This document shows, piece by piece, positions 57,736 to 64,000 of a stretch of 64,000 bases of DNA (position 1 is its first letter; every line of letters begins with the position of its first letter). Made by a program: the position numbers and the translations under genes. Location of the stretch: contig NZ_CP031222.1 in assembly GCF_003351745.1 (NCBI RefSeq), positions 1,718,207 to 1,782,206 of the forward strand, read 5' to 3'. The DNA comes from Aquirhabdus parva (GTDB lineage Bacteria > Pseudomonadota > Gammaproteobacteria > Pseudomonadales > Moraxellaceae). Below the pieces are notes generated by a model. The model saw only the letters and a program-made list of their open reading frames with translations. It was not told where the DNA came from and did not search any database.

Positions 57736-57785
57736 GCTCGCCTCCTTTTGAACATCTTAAAATTGATCTAAAACAATAAGGACAA

Positions 57786-58859
57786 TCACAATCCGATCAT
57801 TTCATTCATGATGGCATAGTGATCTTCGTATAATAAATCTGGTGTTACATTTGCTAAGGGAACCCAAAAAGCACTTTTGGCGTCATCGCCCCCTTTTACG
57901 CGAGGCAATCCTTCTGGGTCGTTTTTTAATGCAAAGTAAAATGCATGGGTAATCGTGCGACCCCGAGCTGAACGATAGGGATCATCAAAACTACGCTCAC
58001 CATGCAGCGATCCACGTAGCACAGGATCAGGCACTTTAAGTCGTGTTTCTTCACGGAGCTCGCGGATACAAGCATCTACCAATGTTTCACGCTCACCAAT
58101 AAACCCACCCGGCAATGCCCACAAGCCACGCCCTGGCATTGCTTTGCGTTCTACAAGTAAAATATGACCCGACTGGACAACAACAGCATCAACAGTCACA
58201 AATGTTGGTGGATACGGCGAGCGCTCCCATTGCTTGCGATAGGTATCGATAAACCATGCTTCTTCTTGTAGAAGTGCATAAGCAGATGTTTTCTTAAACT
58301 CCGCAAGCAATTTAGATGTACTTTCAGGTACGCGATCTGGTTGAGGCATCGCACCGAGTAAATAACTCTCCCGAATTGGCGTTGCAGAAATGCCTTGATA
58401 GTTTTCGACCGGAACAGACGGCCAATGGGGAAACAGGGAGAGGTAGTAGGATGTCTTATCTTTGCTATGACCAATTAAACCAATCCGTGCCTTGGCATTT
58501 TTTTTAGACTCGATATCCACAACCGATGCAACGGATTGTTGAACATGTACTACCCAACGCGTATCGTTATATAGACAGTCGTTCAAAGGAACACAGTGGA
58601 TCCGTTTTGCATCATCGGCATTGAAAGCAGCTAGAATCATTCGTACACGCTCGTCATAACTAAATGCATTACGTGTACTACGCGGTAAGAATGCGGAGCC
58701 AATCAACACGATCACTTGACGACTACGTGCTAGAGCTGCACTGATTACGGACTCATGTCCGAAATGGAAGGGTTGAAAGCGACCAATAAACACGAGGTAA
58801 TCGAAGTCAAATACATCATTTGATGAGTGATCTAATCGAGATTCAGAATCGTTATTCAC
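57786..58859 (-). CDS. Bifunctional NMN adenylyltransferase / Nudix hydrolase (NadM-Nudix)
   Basis: 357 aa. The N-terminal NadM domain (about 15-185) has FIGRFQPFHFGHE and ISATPIRES, adenylylating NMN to NAD. The C-terminal Nudix domain (about 205-350) has GGFIGERETLVDAC followed by RELREETRL, a Nudix box with the last Gly replaced as is common in this fused family; its usual role is ADP-ribose pyrophosphatase. The frame opens at 58889, but GTG 58859 has AAGGAG seven bases away. With nadV it completes nicotinamide to NAD in two steps. Confidence 0.94.
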   Translation of the reverse strand: MNNDSESRLDHSSNDVFDFDYLVFIGRFQPFHFGHESVISAALARSRQVIVLIGSAFLPRSTRNAFSYDERVRMILAAFNADDAKRIHCVPLNDCLYNDTRWVVHVQQSVASVVDIESKKNAKARIGLIGHSKDKTSYYLSLFPHWPSVPVENYQGISATPIRESYLLGAMPQPDRVPESTSKLLAEFKKTSAYALLQEEAWFIDTYRKQWERSPYPPTFVTVDAVVVQSGHILLVERKAMPGRGLWALPGGFIGERETLVDACIRELREETRLKVPDPVLRGSLHGERSFDDPYRSARGRTITHAFYFALKNDPEGLPRVKGGDDAKSAFWVPLANVTPDLLYEDHYAIMNEMIGL

Positions 58860-58881
58860 GCGCAAGCTCCTTGGCGTTGAT

Positions 58882-58929
58882 AAGTGCACTATCGTCTATC
58901 GAAGTGCACGTCTTGAATCTAATAGACGA
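58882..58929. promoter_or_regulatory. Repeated motifs upstream of NadM-Nudix gene
   Basis: AAGTGCAC occurs twice, at 58882-58889 and 58902-58909, exactly 20 bases apart (two helical turns). TCGTCTAT at 58892 and its inverse ATAGACGA at 58922 form an 8-bp inverted repeat. Candidate binding site for a transcription regulator of NAD salvage. Confidence 0.4.
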
Positions 58930-58975
58930 CAATGCTGACTGTCAATACGGTTTTGTAGCGGCTAAGAGGTTGGAA

Positions 58976-60256
58976 CTATCCAACCAATGCATTCAACCCG
59001 CGTGCTAAATCCTGTTGGATATCTTCGATATCTTCTAACCCTACCGCGATCCGAATGAGTCCTTCAGTCACACCGGCCAGTTGCTTAGCTTCAGCAGATA
59101 AACGACCATGTGTAGTTGTCGCTGGATGAGTGATCGTGGTTTTGGTATCACCTAGATTTCCCGTTATGGAAAGCATTTTAGTTGAATCAATGACCTGCCA
59201 AGCCGCTGCACGGCTCTGCTCTGGCGTATCCCCTTTTACCTCAAAGGAAACAATTCCACCAAATGCGCGCTGCTGGTTTTTTGCCAATTCATGGCCCGCA
59301 TGGCTTGGCAAACCACTGTAATACACTTGCTTTACAGCAGGATGTGCTTCTAACCAAAGTGCTAATTTCAACGCACTGGCTGAATGGGCTTCCATACGTA
59401 AACGCAAAGTCTCTAAGCCCTTTAGAAAAACCCATGCATTAAATGGACTCATTGATGGTCCAAGTGTGCGAGTCACAAGAAAAACCTCTTCCAGCAACTT
59501 AGCACTACCTACGACTGCTCCACCCAATGCTCGCCCTTGCCCATCCAGATATTTCGTTGCCGAATGGATAATTAAATCGGCGCCAAACTTGAGAGGCTGT
59601 TGCAGGGCTGGCGTACAAAAACAGTTATCTACGGCAAGTAGAATATCGTGCTCATGTGCAAGCGTTGCCAAGGCTTTCAGATCCGCTACTTGCGACAAAG
59701 GATTACTTGGAGTTTCACAAAAAAACAACTTGGTTTTGCCATCCTTAATTGCATCTTTCCACTGGGCCAAATCAGTCAAGTCAACGAATGTTGTGCTTAC
59801 CCCGAACTTACGCATGTATTTATCAAATAATGCTGTCGTTGTTCCAAACACAGCACGCGAACAAACAACATGATCACCAGCAGCAAGATAAGCCATCGCA
59901 ACAGACAGAATGGCTGCCATGCCTGATGCGGTAGCAACGCAGCGCTCTCCACCTTCCAAGGCAGCTAAGCGTTGCTCAAAAATACGTACCGTTGGGTTAG
60001 TAAACCGAGAGTAAATGTTGCCAGTTTTTTCGCCTCCAAATACCTGTGCAGCTTCGGCTGCACTGCCATAGACAAATGAAGAGGTGAGAAAAATTGGCTC
60101 GCTGTGTTCTGCCTCATGGGTTGGAGTATGGCCCGCACGAACAGCTAAGGTATCAAAAGAAAATTGTGGTTCTGCAAGACCATCATTATCTTGGTTAAGT
60201 TCGTATTGCAAACCACGGGGTAAACGCTCAGGTAAATCAGTCATGACACTACTCAT
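58976..60256 (-). CDS. metZ: O-succinylhomoserine sulfhydrylase MetZ
   Basis: PLP enzyme making homocysteine from O-succinylhomoserine and sulfide. Cys/Met metabolism family: SFDTLAVRAGHTPT, TSSFVYGSAAEAA, the PLP lysine in IHSATKYLDGQGR and SLGDTKTT-like GNLGDTKTTITHPATTTH near the C-terminus. ATG 60256 gives 426 aa; ATG 60244 is an alternative and the frame opens at 60295. The family is split between cystathionine synthases and sulfhydrylases; the N-terminal sequence and usual Acinetobacter/Pseudomonas context favour MetZ. Confidence 0.88.
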   Translation of the reverse strand: MSSVMTDLPERLPRGLQYELNQDNDGLAEPQFSFDTLAVRAGHTPTHEAEHSEPIFLTSSFVYGSAAEAAQVFGGEKTGNIYSRFTNPTVRIFEQRLAALEGGERCVATASGMAAILSVAMAYLAAGDHVVCSRAVFGTTTALFDKYMRKFGVSTTFVDLTDLAQWKDAIKDGKTKLFFCETPSNPLSQVADLKALATLAHEHDILLAVDNCFCTPALQQPLKFGADLIIHSATKYLDGQGRALGGAVVGSAKLLEEVFLVTRTLGPSMSPFNAWVFLKGLETLRLRMEAHSASALKLALWLEAHPAVKQVYYSGLPSHAGHELAKNQQRAFGGIVSFEVKGDTPEQSRAAAWQVIDSTKMLSITGNLGDTKTTITHPATTTHGRLSAEAKQLAGVTEGLIRIAVGLEDIEDIQQDLARGLNALVG

Positions 60257-60611
60257 TGAGATAAAGCAAAAAAACAAATTGGAAAAAACTAACATTCTTC
60301 ACAAATGCATATATTCTTTAAAGCTTATTATTCAGCATTCAATCAAACATTGTGAAAGCCACTAGGCAGTACGTCAAGCACAAAATCATGTGCTTGAGCA
60401 TCTCGAAGTCACTAACAAAAAGTTTGAAGCATCATTGACCTCATGCACTTTAATTTTGAGCGGCATGCCAACAGATAAACACCATGTTTATTGTTAAAAT
60501 AAACAAATTGATCAGGCTTTGCTAAAGCATAAGTGCTGCATTAGAATTCATCGCTCTTTTTCTCATCACTACATTCTAAAAATTACTGTATTCAGGTTTG
60601 GAGTCACGTTC
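60257..60611. promoter_or_regulatory. Divergent region metZ / PhaC-like gene, with two inverted repeats
   Basis: About 355 bases without a gene. It contains TCAAGCACA / TGTGCTTGA (60374-60382, 60389-60397; six-base loop) and TGTTTATT / AATAAACA (60485-60492, 60498-60505; five-base spacer), the second an AT-rich operator-like palindrome about 110 bases upstream of the PhaC-like gene. No clear promoter hexamers were fixed. Confidence 0.4.
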
Positions 60612-61754
60612 ATGTCGTCTGTTAAGCGTTCTTCCTTAAAGCGACCACGCTTTAACGTCCCTTCTATTAAGAAACTAACAGAGTCTGCTCGATTTATTAA
60701 TTTACATGACCGGATGTTTGATAGTGAGAGTCTTGTTCAAGCAGGTAAAACCCCTTTTAATGTCGTTTCCGATAATGTTCAAGAACAAGGTCTCATCAAG
60801 TTACGTCATTATCCAGCACTTGAAGGCTTCCCAACCCGTCACCGTGTGCCTGTTGTCATCGTTGCGCCACTCGCTATCAACATGCTAGTTTACGACTTGT
60901 TTGAAGATCGCTCTCTGGTTCGCTACTTATTAGAGCAAGGCTTCTCTGTTTATATGACCGACTGGGGAAGCCCAACACGAGAGCACTCACGCTACAACTT
61001 TGAAGAATATGTATTGAATTTTTTGCCAAAACTGCTTGAGCAAGTAAGACAACACAGTGGACAGCAGGAACTATCATTGCATAGCTGGAGTATGTCTGGA
61101 GTTTTCACGCTTCTCTACGCAGCAGCAACTAAAGATCCTAATATTCGAAATATTATCGTCTTAGGAACACCCGTCAGTGCTTACCTATCCGGTACCAATG
61201 GTGCATTCTTTCAACGTGCAGGCAAAGCCATGAATTGGATTGAACAGCATACCGGCTTCCACCCTCGCACACTCCCTGCTGGTTTATTGCATTCTTATGG
61301 GTGGACCAATGCTCTCGGTTTTAAGCTCTTAGATATTCAAGGCACCTTGAAAGGTCATCTGTCGATGTTACGTCAACTTGATAATCGAACTGCAGTAGAA
61401 AGTCATGCAACACACGGAGCATTTCTCAATCATATGGTTGATTATCCAGGTGGAATCAACCGCGATATGCTCATTAAAGTCTGGATGGACAATGGTCTGG
61501 CCCATGGCGAGTTTAAAATTGGTGGCAAGACTGTTTATCTAAAAGACATTCATGCTGCTTTGCTTGCAGGTGGCGGTCGATCCGACACCATGGTGACCAT
61601 TGATGCAGTAAGACCACTGGTTGATCTTGTCGGCAGTCGTGATACTACCTTTGCCACATTACCCGGTGGTCATGTGAGTATGATTGCGAGTGAAGCGGCC
61701 GCCAAAGAATTTTGGCCTGTTCTTGGCGAGTGGCTAGCAAAGCGCTCGGATTAA
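60612..61754 (+). CDS. PhaC-like alpha/beta hydrolase with Ser in place of Cys nucleophile
   Basis: 380 aa from ATG 60612. Similarity to polyhydroxyalkanoate synthases: VPVVIVAPLAINMLVYDLFEDRSLVRYLLEQGFSVYMTDWGSP is the PhaC cap/strand pattern. Where PhaC has G-x-C-x-G-G, this protein has LSLHSWSMSGVF, so the nucleophile is Ser (or it has changed role). Catalytic Asp/His are likely in GGRSDTMVTIDAV and LPGGHVSMI. No phaA/B/P genes are adjacent. It may be a hydrolase, a synthase-like protein or a depolymerase; the name is structural only. Confidence 0.82.
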   Translation: MSSVKRSSLKRPRFNVPSIKKLTESARFINLHDRMFDSESLVQAGKTPFNVVSDNVQEQGLIKLRHYPALEGFPTRHRVPVVIVAPLAINMLVYDLFEDRSLVRYLLEQGFSVYMTDWGSPTREHSRYNFEEYVLNFLPKLLEQVRQHSGQQELSLHSWSMSGVFTLLYAAATKDPNIRNIIVLGTPVSAYLSGTNGAFFQRAGKAMNWIEQHTGFHPRTLPAGLLHSYGWTNALGFKLLDIQGTLKGHLSMLRQLDNRTAVESHATHGAFLNHMVDYPGGINRDMLIKVWMDNGLAHGEFKIGGKTVYLKDIHAALLAGGGRSDTMVTIDAVRPLVDLVGSRDTTFATLPGGHVSMIASEAAAKEFWPVLGEWLAKRSD

Positions 61755-61815
61755 TTTTTAACAATCAAATTTTAGCCACACATTTTGAAAAAGAATGTGT
61801 GTTGAGGATCTGCTT

Positions 61816-62961
61816 TTGACTCTAAGATGCGCCATATATTGCACGGTTATCGATAACTTCGGCGACGTTGGCGTGTGTTGGCGTCTTGCACGACAGTTAG
61901 CCCATGAATATGAGATGGATGTTGTGTTGTGGGTTGATGATCTCGCCAGTTTTTCCAAACTTGCGCCAACTTTAGAAGTTGGCTTAGCTCAGCAGAAGTT
62001 AGACCAGATCACTGTTTGCTTATGGCAAGAGAATGATCTCATTGATATTCGTGAACACTTTGATCTCGTAATTGAAGGGTTTGGTTGTCGTTTGCCCGAT
62101 GTCATGATCAATAGGATGGCCAAGCAATCCGCAGATGGACAGCCTCCTGTATGGATCAATTTAGAGTATCTCAGTGCCGAAGCTTGGGTTGTTGACTGCC
62201 ATGCTATGCCGTCAACTCACCCGCAAACGGGTTTGATTCAATACTTTTGGTTTCCAAGTTTCTATGCAGAAAGTGGTGGTTTAATTCGAGAGGCTTCGTT
62301 ACTCAATAGAAGTCTCGATCATTCAAGCATTCAATCCGATTTTTGGACAGAATTGGGCATTGGTAATGCGCTGAACTTTGATCGACGTATTTCACTCTTT
62401 GCTTATGAGAACGAAGTCATTACCCATTTGTTGTCTGATTTAGTATCCGACCATCTTTCAACACTTTTATTAATCCCTATGAGTAAAGCACTCACGATCG
62501 TGAGTGAGTGGGCGGGTCGTGATTTAGAGGTTGGTGATCGAATCACACAGGGAGCATTAACTGTTGTTGTTCTCCCCTTTATGAATCATACAGATTATGA
62601 CCAGTTACTTTGGGCATGTGATTTAAATATTGTCCGTGGGGAAGACTCTTTTATTCGCGCACAATGGTCAGGGAAGCCATTACTTTGGCAAATCTATCCG
62701 CAAGAAGATGATGCTCATCTTTTAAAACTTGATGCATTCGTAGACTATGTTGCATCTAGCGTTGATACCCATCCTTCTTGGCTTCAAGCAATGAACGCTT
62801 GGAATAGTACAAGTACCCAAGATCATTCATGGGCATCTTATCTGGCTCACTTATCCTGTTGGACCATCTCTGCACTGGATTGGCAGAAACATCTAACCAT
62901 GCAGTCAGATCTTGCGAAGCGGTTAATGCATTTCTATGACCAAATGGCTGCTAAAAATTGA
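61816..62961 (+). CDS. earP: Protein-arginine rhamnosyltransferase EarP
   Basis: Adds rhamnose from dTDP-rhamnose to Arg32 of elongation factor P. 381 aa from TTG 61816, which has GAGGA seven bases before it; the reading frame opens at ATG 61795, lacking a binding site. Family signatures: CTVIDNFGDVGVCWRLARQL with the catalytic Asp, INLEYLSAEAWVVDCHAMPS and the nucleotide-sugar motif RGEDSFIRAQWSGKPLLWQIYPQ. The target gene efp follows 136 bases downstream, and EF-P has Arg at position 32 as this enzyme requires. Confidence 0.92.
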   Translation: MTLRCAIYCTVIDNFGDVGVCWRLARQLAHEYEMDVVLWVDDLASFSKLAPTLEVGLAQQKLDQITVCLWQENDLIDIREHFDLVIEGFGCRLPDVMINRMAKQSADGQPPVWINLEYLSAEAWVVDCHAMPSTHPQTGLIQYFWFPSFYAESGGLIREASLLNRSLDHSSIQSDFWTELGIGNALNFDRRISLFAYENEVITHLLSDLVSDHLSTLLLIPMSKALTIVSEWAGRDLEVGDRITQGALTVVVLPFMNHTDYDQLLWACDLNIVRGEDSFIRAQWSGKPLLWQIYPQEDDAHLLKLDAFVDYVASSVDTHPSWLQAMNAWNSTSTQDHSWASYLAHLSCWTISALDWQKHLTMQSDLAKRLMHFYDQMAAKN

Positions 62962-63097
62962 ACATTTTATCAATAAGCAGTAAATAACCTTCAAATAATC
63001 ATAAAACCGGATAACAACACACATAACAGTCATGAATTTGGTTAAAAAATCGGGTAGAATCGCGCCTTACCGAAACGCTCCATAGGATTCACCCCAC

Positions 63098-63664
63098 ATG
63101 AAAACCGCACAAGAAGTCAAATCTGGCAACGTAATTATGGTCAACGGCAACCCTATGGTTGTTTTGAAAACCGAATTCAACAAATCAGGCCGTAACTCAG
63201 CCGTTGTCAAAATGAAAATGAAGAACTTGTTGAATGAACAGGCTCAAGAGTCTGTATATAAAGCTGATGAAAAGTTTGATCAAATCATTCTTGAAACACG
63301 TGATGTGACTTACTCTTATTTCGCTGATCCAATGTACATTTTCATGGACGACGAATTCAACCAGTACGAAGTTGAAGAAGAAAACTTAGGCGATACCAAG
63401 AACTTCATCGAAGATGGCATGACTGATGTTTGTGAAGTCACCATGTATGAAGGTAAAGCAATCTCTGTAGAGTTACCAACGATCATCGTACGTGAAGTTG
63501 AATACACAGAACCTGCAGCTAAAGGTGATACCTCAGGTAAAGTCACCAAAATTGCAAGATTGAAATCGGGTTATGAGTTGCAAGTTGCATCATTCATCGA
63601 AATCGGTGAGCGTATTGAAATTGACTCACGCGATGGTTCATTCCGCGCACGCGCTAAAGGCTAA
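63098..63664 (+). CDS. efp: Elongation factor P, arginine-type
   Basis: 188 aa. Relieves ribosome stalling at polyproline. KOW-like domain I with the tip loop [19 protein letters not shown]: Arg32 rather than Lys, the residue rhamnosylated by EarP. OB-fold domains II and III follow and the C-terminus has [19 protein letters not shown]. Pairs with the adjacent earP; no epmA or epmB was seen in the window. Confidence 0.97.
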   Translation: MKTAQEVKSGNVIMVNGNPMVVLKTEFNKSGRNSAVVKMKMKNLLNEQAQESVYKADEKFDQIILETRDVTYSYFADPMYIFMDDEFNQYEVEEENLGDTKNFIEDGMTDVCEVTMYEGKAISVELPTIIVREVEYTEPAAKGDTSGKVTKIARLKSGYELQVASFIEIGERIEIDSRDGSFRARAKG

Positions 63665-63709
63665 TTTTGTTTTTTTAGTAATACTTTGAAAACTGAATGT
63701 CTACATGTT

Positions 63710-63737
63710 AAAAAGAGAGCCTAGGCTCTCTTTTTTT
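63710..63737 (+). terminator. Rho-independent terminator after efp
   Basis: Perfect arms AAAAAGAGAGCC and GGCTCTCTTTTT around a two-base loop, with extra T. Forms a symmetrical, bidirectional terminator between efp and the last gene. Confidence 0.92.
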
Positions 63738-63763
63738 ATATGGTATGCGTTATAGGAGTGTTT

Positions 63764-64000
63764 ATGCATCCTAGCAAAGTGGATCGAAATCTTCTCACTC
63801 AACTAACAGATCTTCCAAATATTGGTAAGGCTTGTGCAGCATATCTACATTTGCTCGGATTTTTTAAACCCCAGCAATTGATCGGTGTCGATCCTTATGT
63901 CTTATACGAATCTATTTGTTTAAAGACAGGTGTTAAGCATGACCCATGTATGATTGATACCTTTATTTCAATTACTCGGTTTATGGATGGCGAGGAAGCA
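63764..64000 (+). CDS. Cdd1-type helix-hairpin-helix protein, N-terminal part (runs off the window)
   Basis: 79 codons visible, open to the window edge. TAGGAG is six bases before the ATG. The translation has LTDLPNIGKACAAYLHLLGF (helix-hairpin-helix), PQQLIGVDPYVLYESICL and HDPCMIDTFISITRFMDGEEA, the pattern of the small Cdd1/'pathogenicity locus' family (PF11731), usually about 90 residues, so nearly all of it is present. DNA binding is suggested by the HhH motif; biological role unknown. Confidence 0.8.
   Translation, partial: MHPSKVDRNLLTQLTDLPNIGKACAAYLHLLGFFKPQQLIGVDPYVLYESICLKTGVKHDPCMIDTFISITRFMDGEEA

Noticed and set aside
59466-59873. 135-codon plus-strand frame opposite metZ
   Set aside because: Contained in the PLP-enzyme gene and without motif or binding site.
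1-64000. Search for tRNA, rRNA, CRISPR arrays, insertion sequences, prophage and toxin-antitoxin pairs
   Set aside because: No cloverleaf, repeat-spacer array, transposase, integrase or phage structural gene was seen. The nadV/NadM-Nudix pair resembles a phage-type cassette but has no phage neighbour, so transfer is not claimed.

Overview
The window looks like a stretch of chromosome from a gammaproteobacterium of the Moraxellaceae (Acinetobacter or a close relative). The evidence is gene content and order: rplI-dnaB-alr; a single-polypeptide RNase HI/DnaQ fusion; lepA-lepB-DUF4845-rnc-era-recO-pdxJ; and above all rubA-rubB-estB-oxyR, the arrangement known from Acinetobacter baylyi. Base composition is moderately AT-rich by eye. 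I see no insertion sequence, prophage, CRISPR array, rRNA or tRNA gene. Coding density is high and nearly every gene is housekeeping or conserved accessory.

Layout. 1-4530: tail of rplI, dnaB, alr, a soluble-type lytic transglycosylase and a small winged-helix-like protein. 4661-7867: the MacA-MacB efflux pair. 7879-10624 (minus): a degenerate-methyltransferase/glycosyltransferase fusion, a four-helix membrane protein and fabI. 10757-19198 (minus): a tight block mltD-yejA-yejB-yejE-yejF joining a LysM lytic transglycosylase to an oligopeptide/muropeptide-type ABC importer. 19527-24812: rnhA-dnaQ, fimL-like, nudC and convergent galE. 24903-30677: tusDCBE, tsaD, rpsU, a YqeY protein, bepA and tusA; together TusA, TusBCD and TusE form the whole sulfur relay to tRNA 2-thiouridylation except IscS and MnmA. 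30950-33810: MscS channel, GNAT acetyltransferase, NfeD/QmcA pair. 33977-41111 (minus): pdxJ, recO, a small lipoprotein, era, rnc, DUF4845, lepB, lepA, reading as one long unit from lepA to pdxJ. 41277-42419 (minus): thioesterase and YceI. 42771-47160: rubrerythrin, rubredoxin, rubredoxin reductase, esterase, OxyR. 47421-52999: methyltransferase, DUF3617, ppk, mtgA, glutaredoxin-like, rhomboid. 53232-56222: DUF2237, fbp, SPOUT methyltransferase, deoxyinosine glycosylase. 56255-58859 (minus): nadV and NadM-Nudix, a nicotinamide-to-NAD salvage cassette. 58976-64000: metZ, a PhaC-like hydrolase, earP with its substrate efp, and a truncated Cdd1-type gene at the right edge.

No wholly new multi-gene system is evident. 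The best candidates for a second look are the mltD-yejABEF unit (peptidoglycan cutting linked to fragment import), the pseudo-methyltransferase/glycosyltransferase fusion, repeated motifs near both NAD salvage genes, a 16-bp perfect palindrome beside a TTGACA box ahead of estB, and a separate rubrerythrin plus rubredoxin beside oxyR.

All calls come from reading translated sequence and recalled family motifs; no search was run. Start codons were moved from the longest reading frame where a ribosome binding site, signal peptide or family length argued for it. Coordinates of palindromes were counted by hand and may be off by a base.
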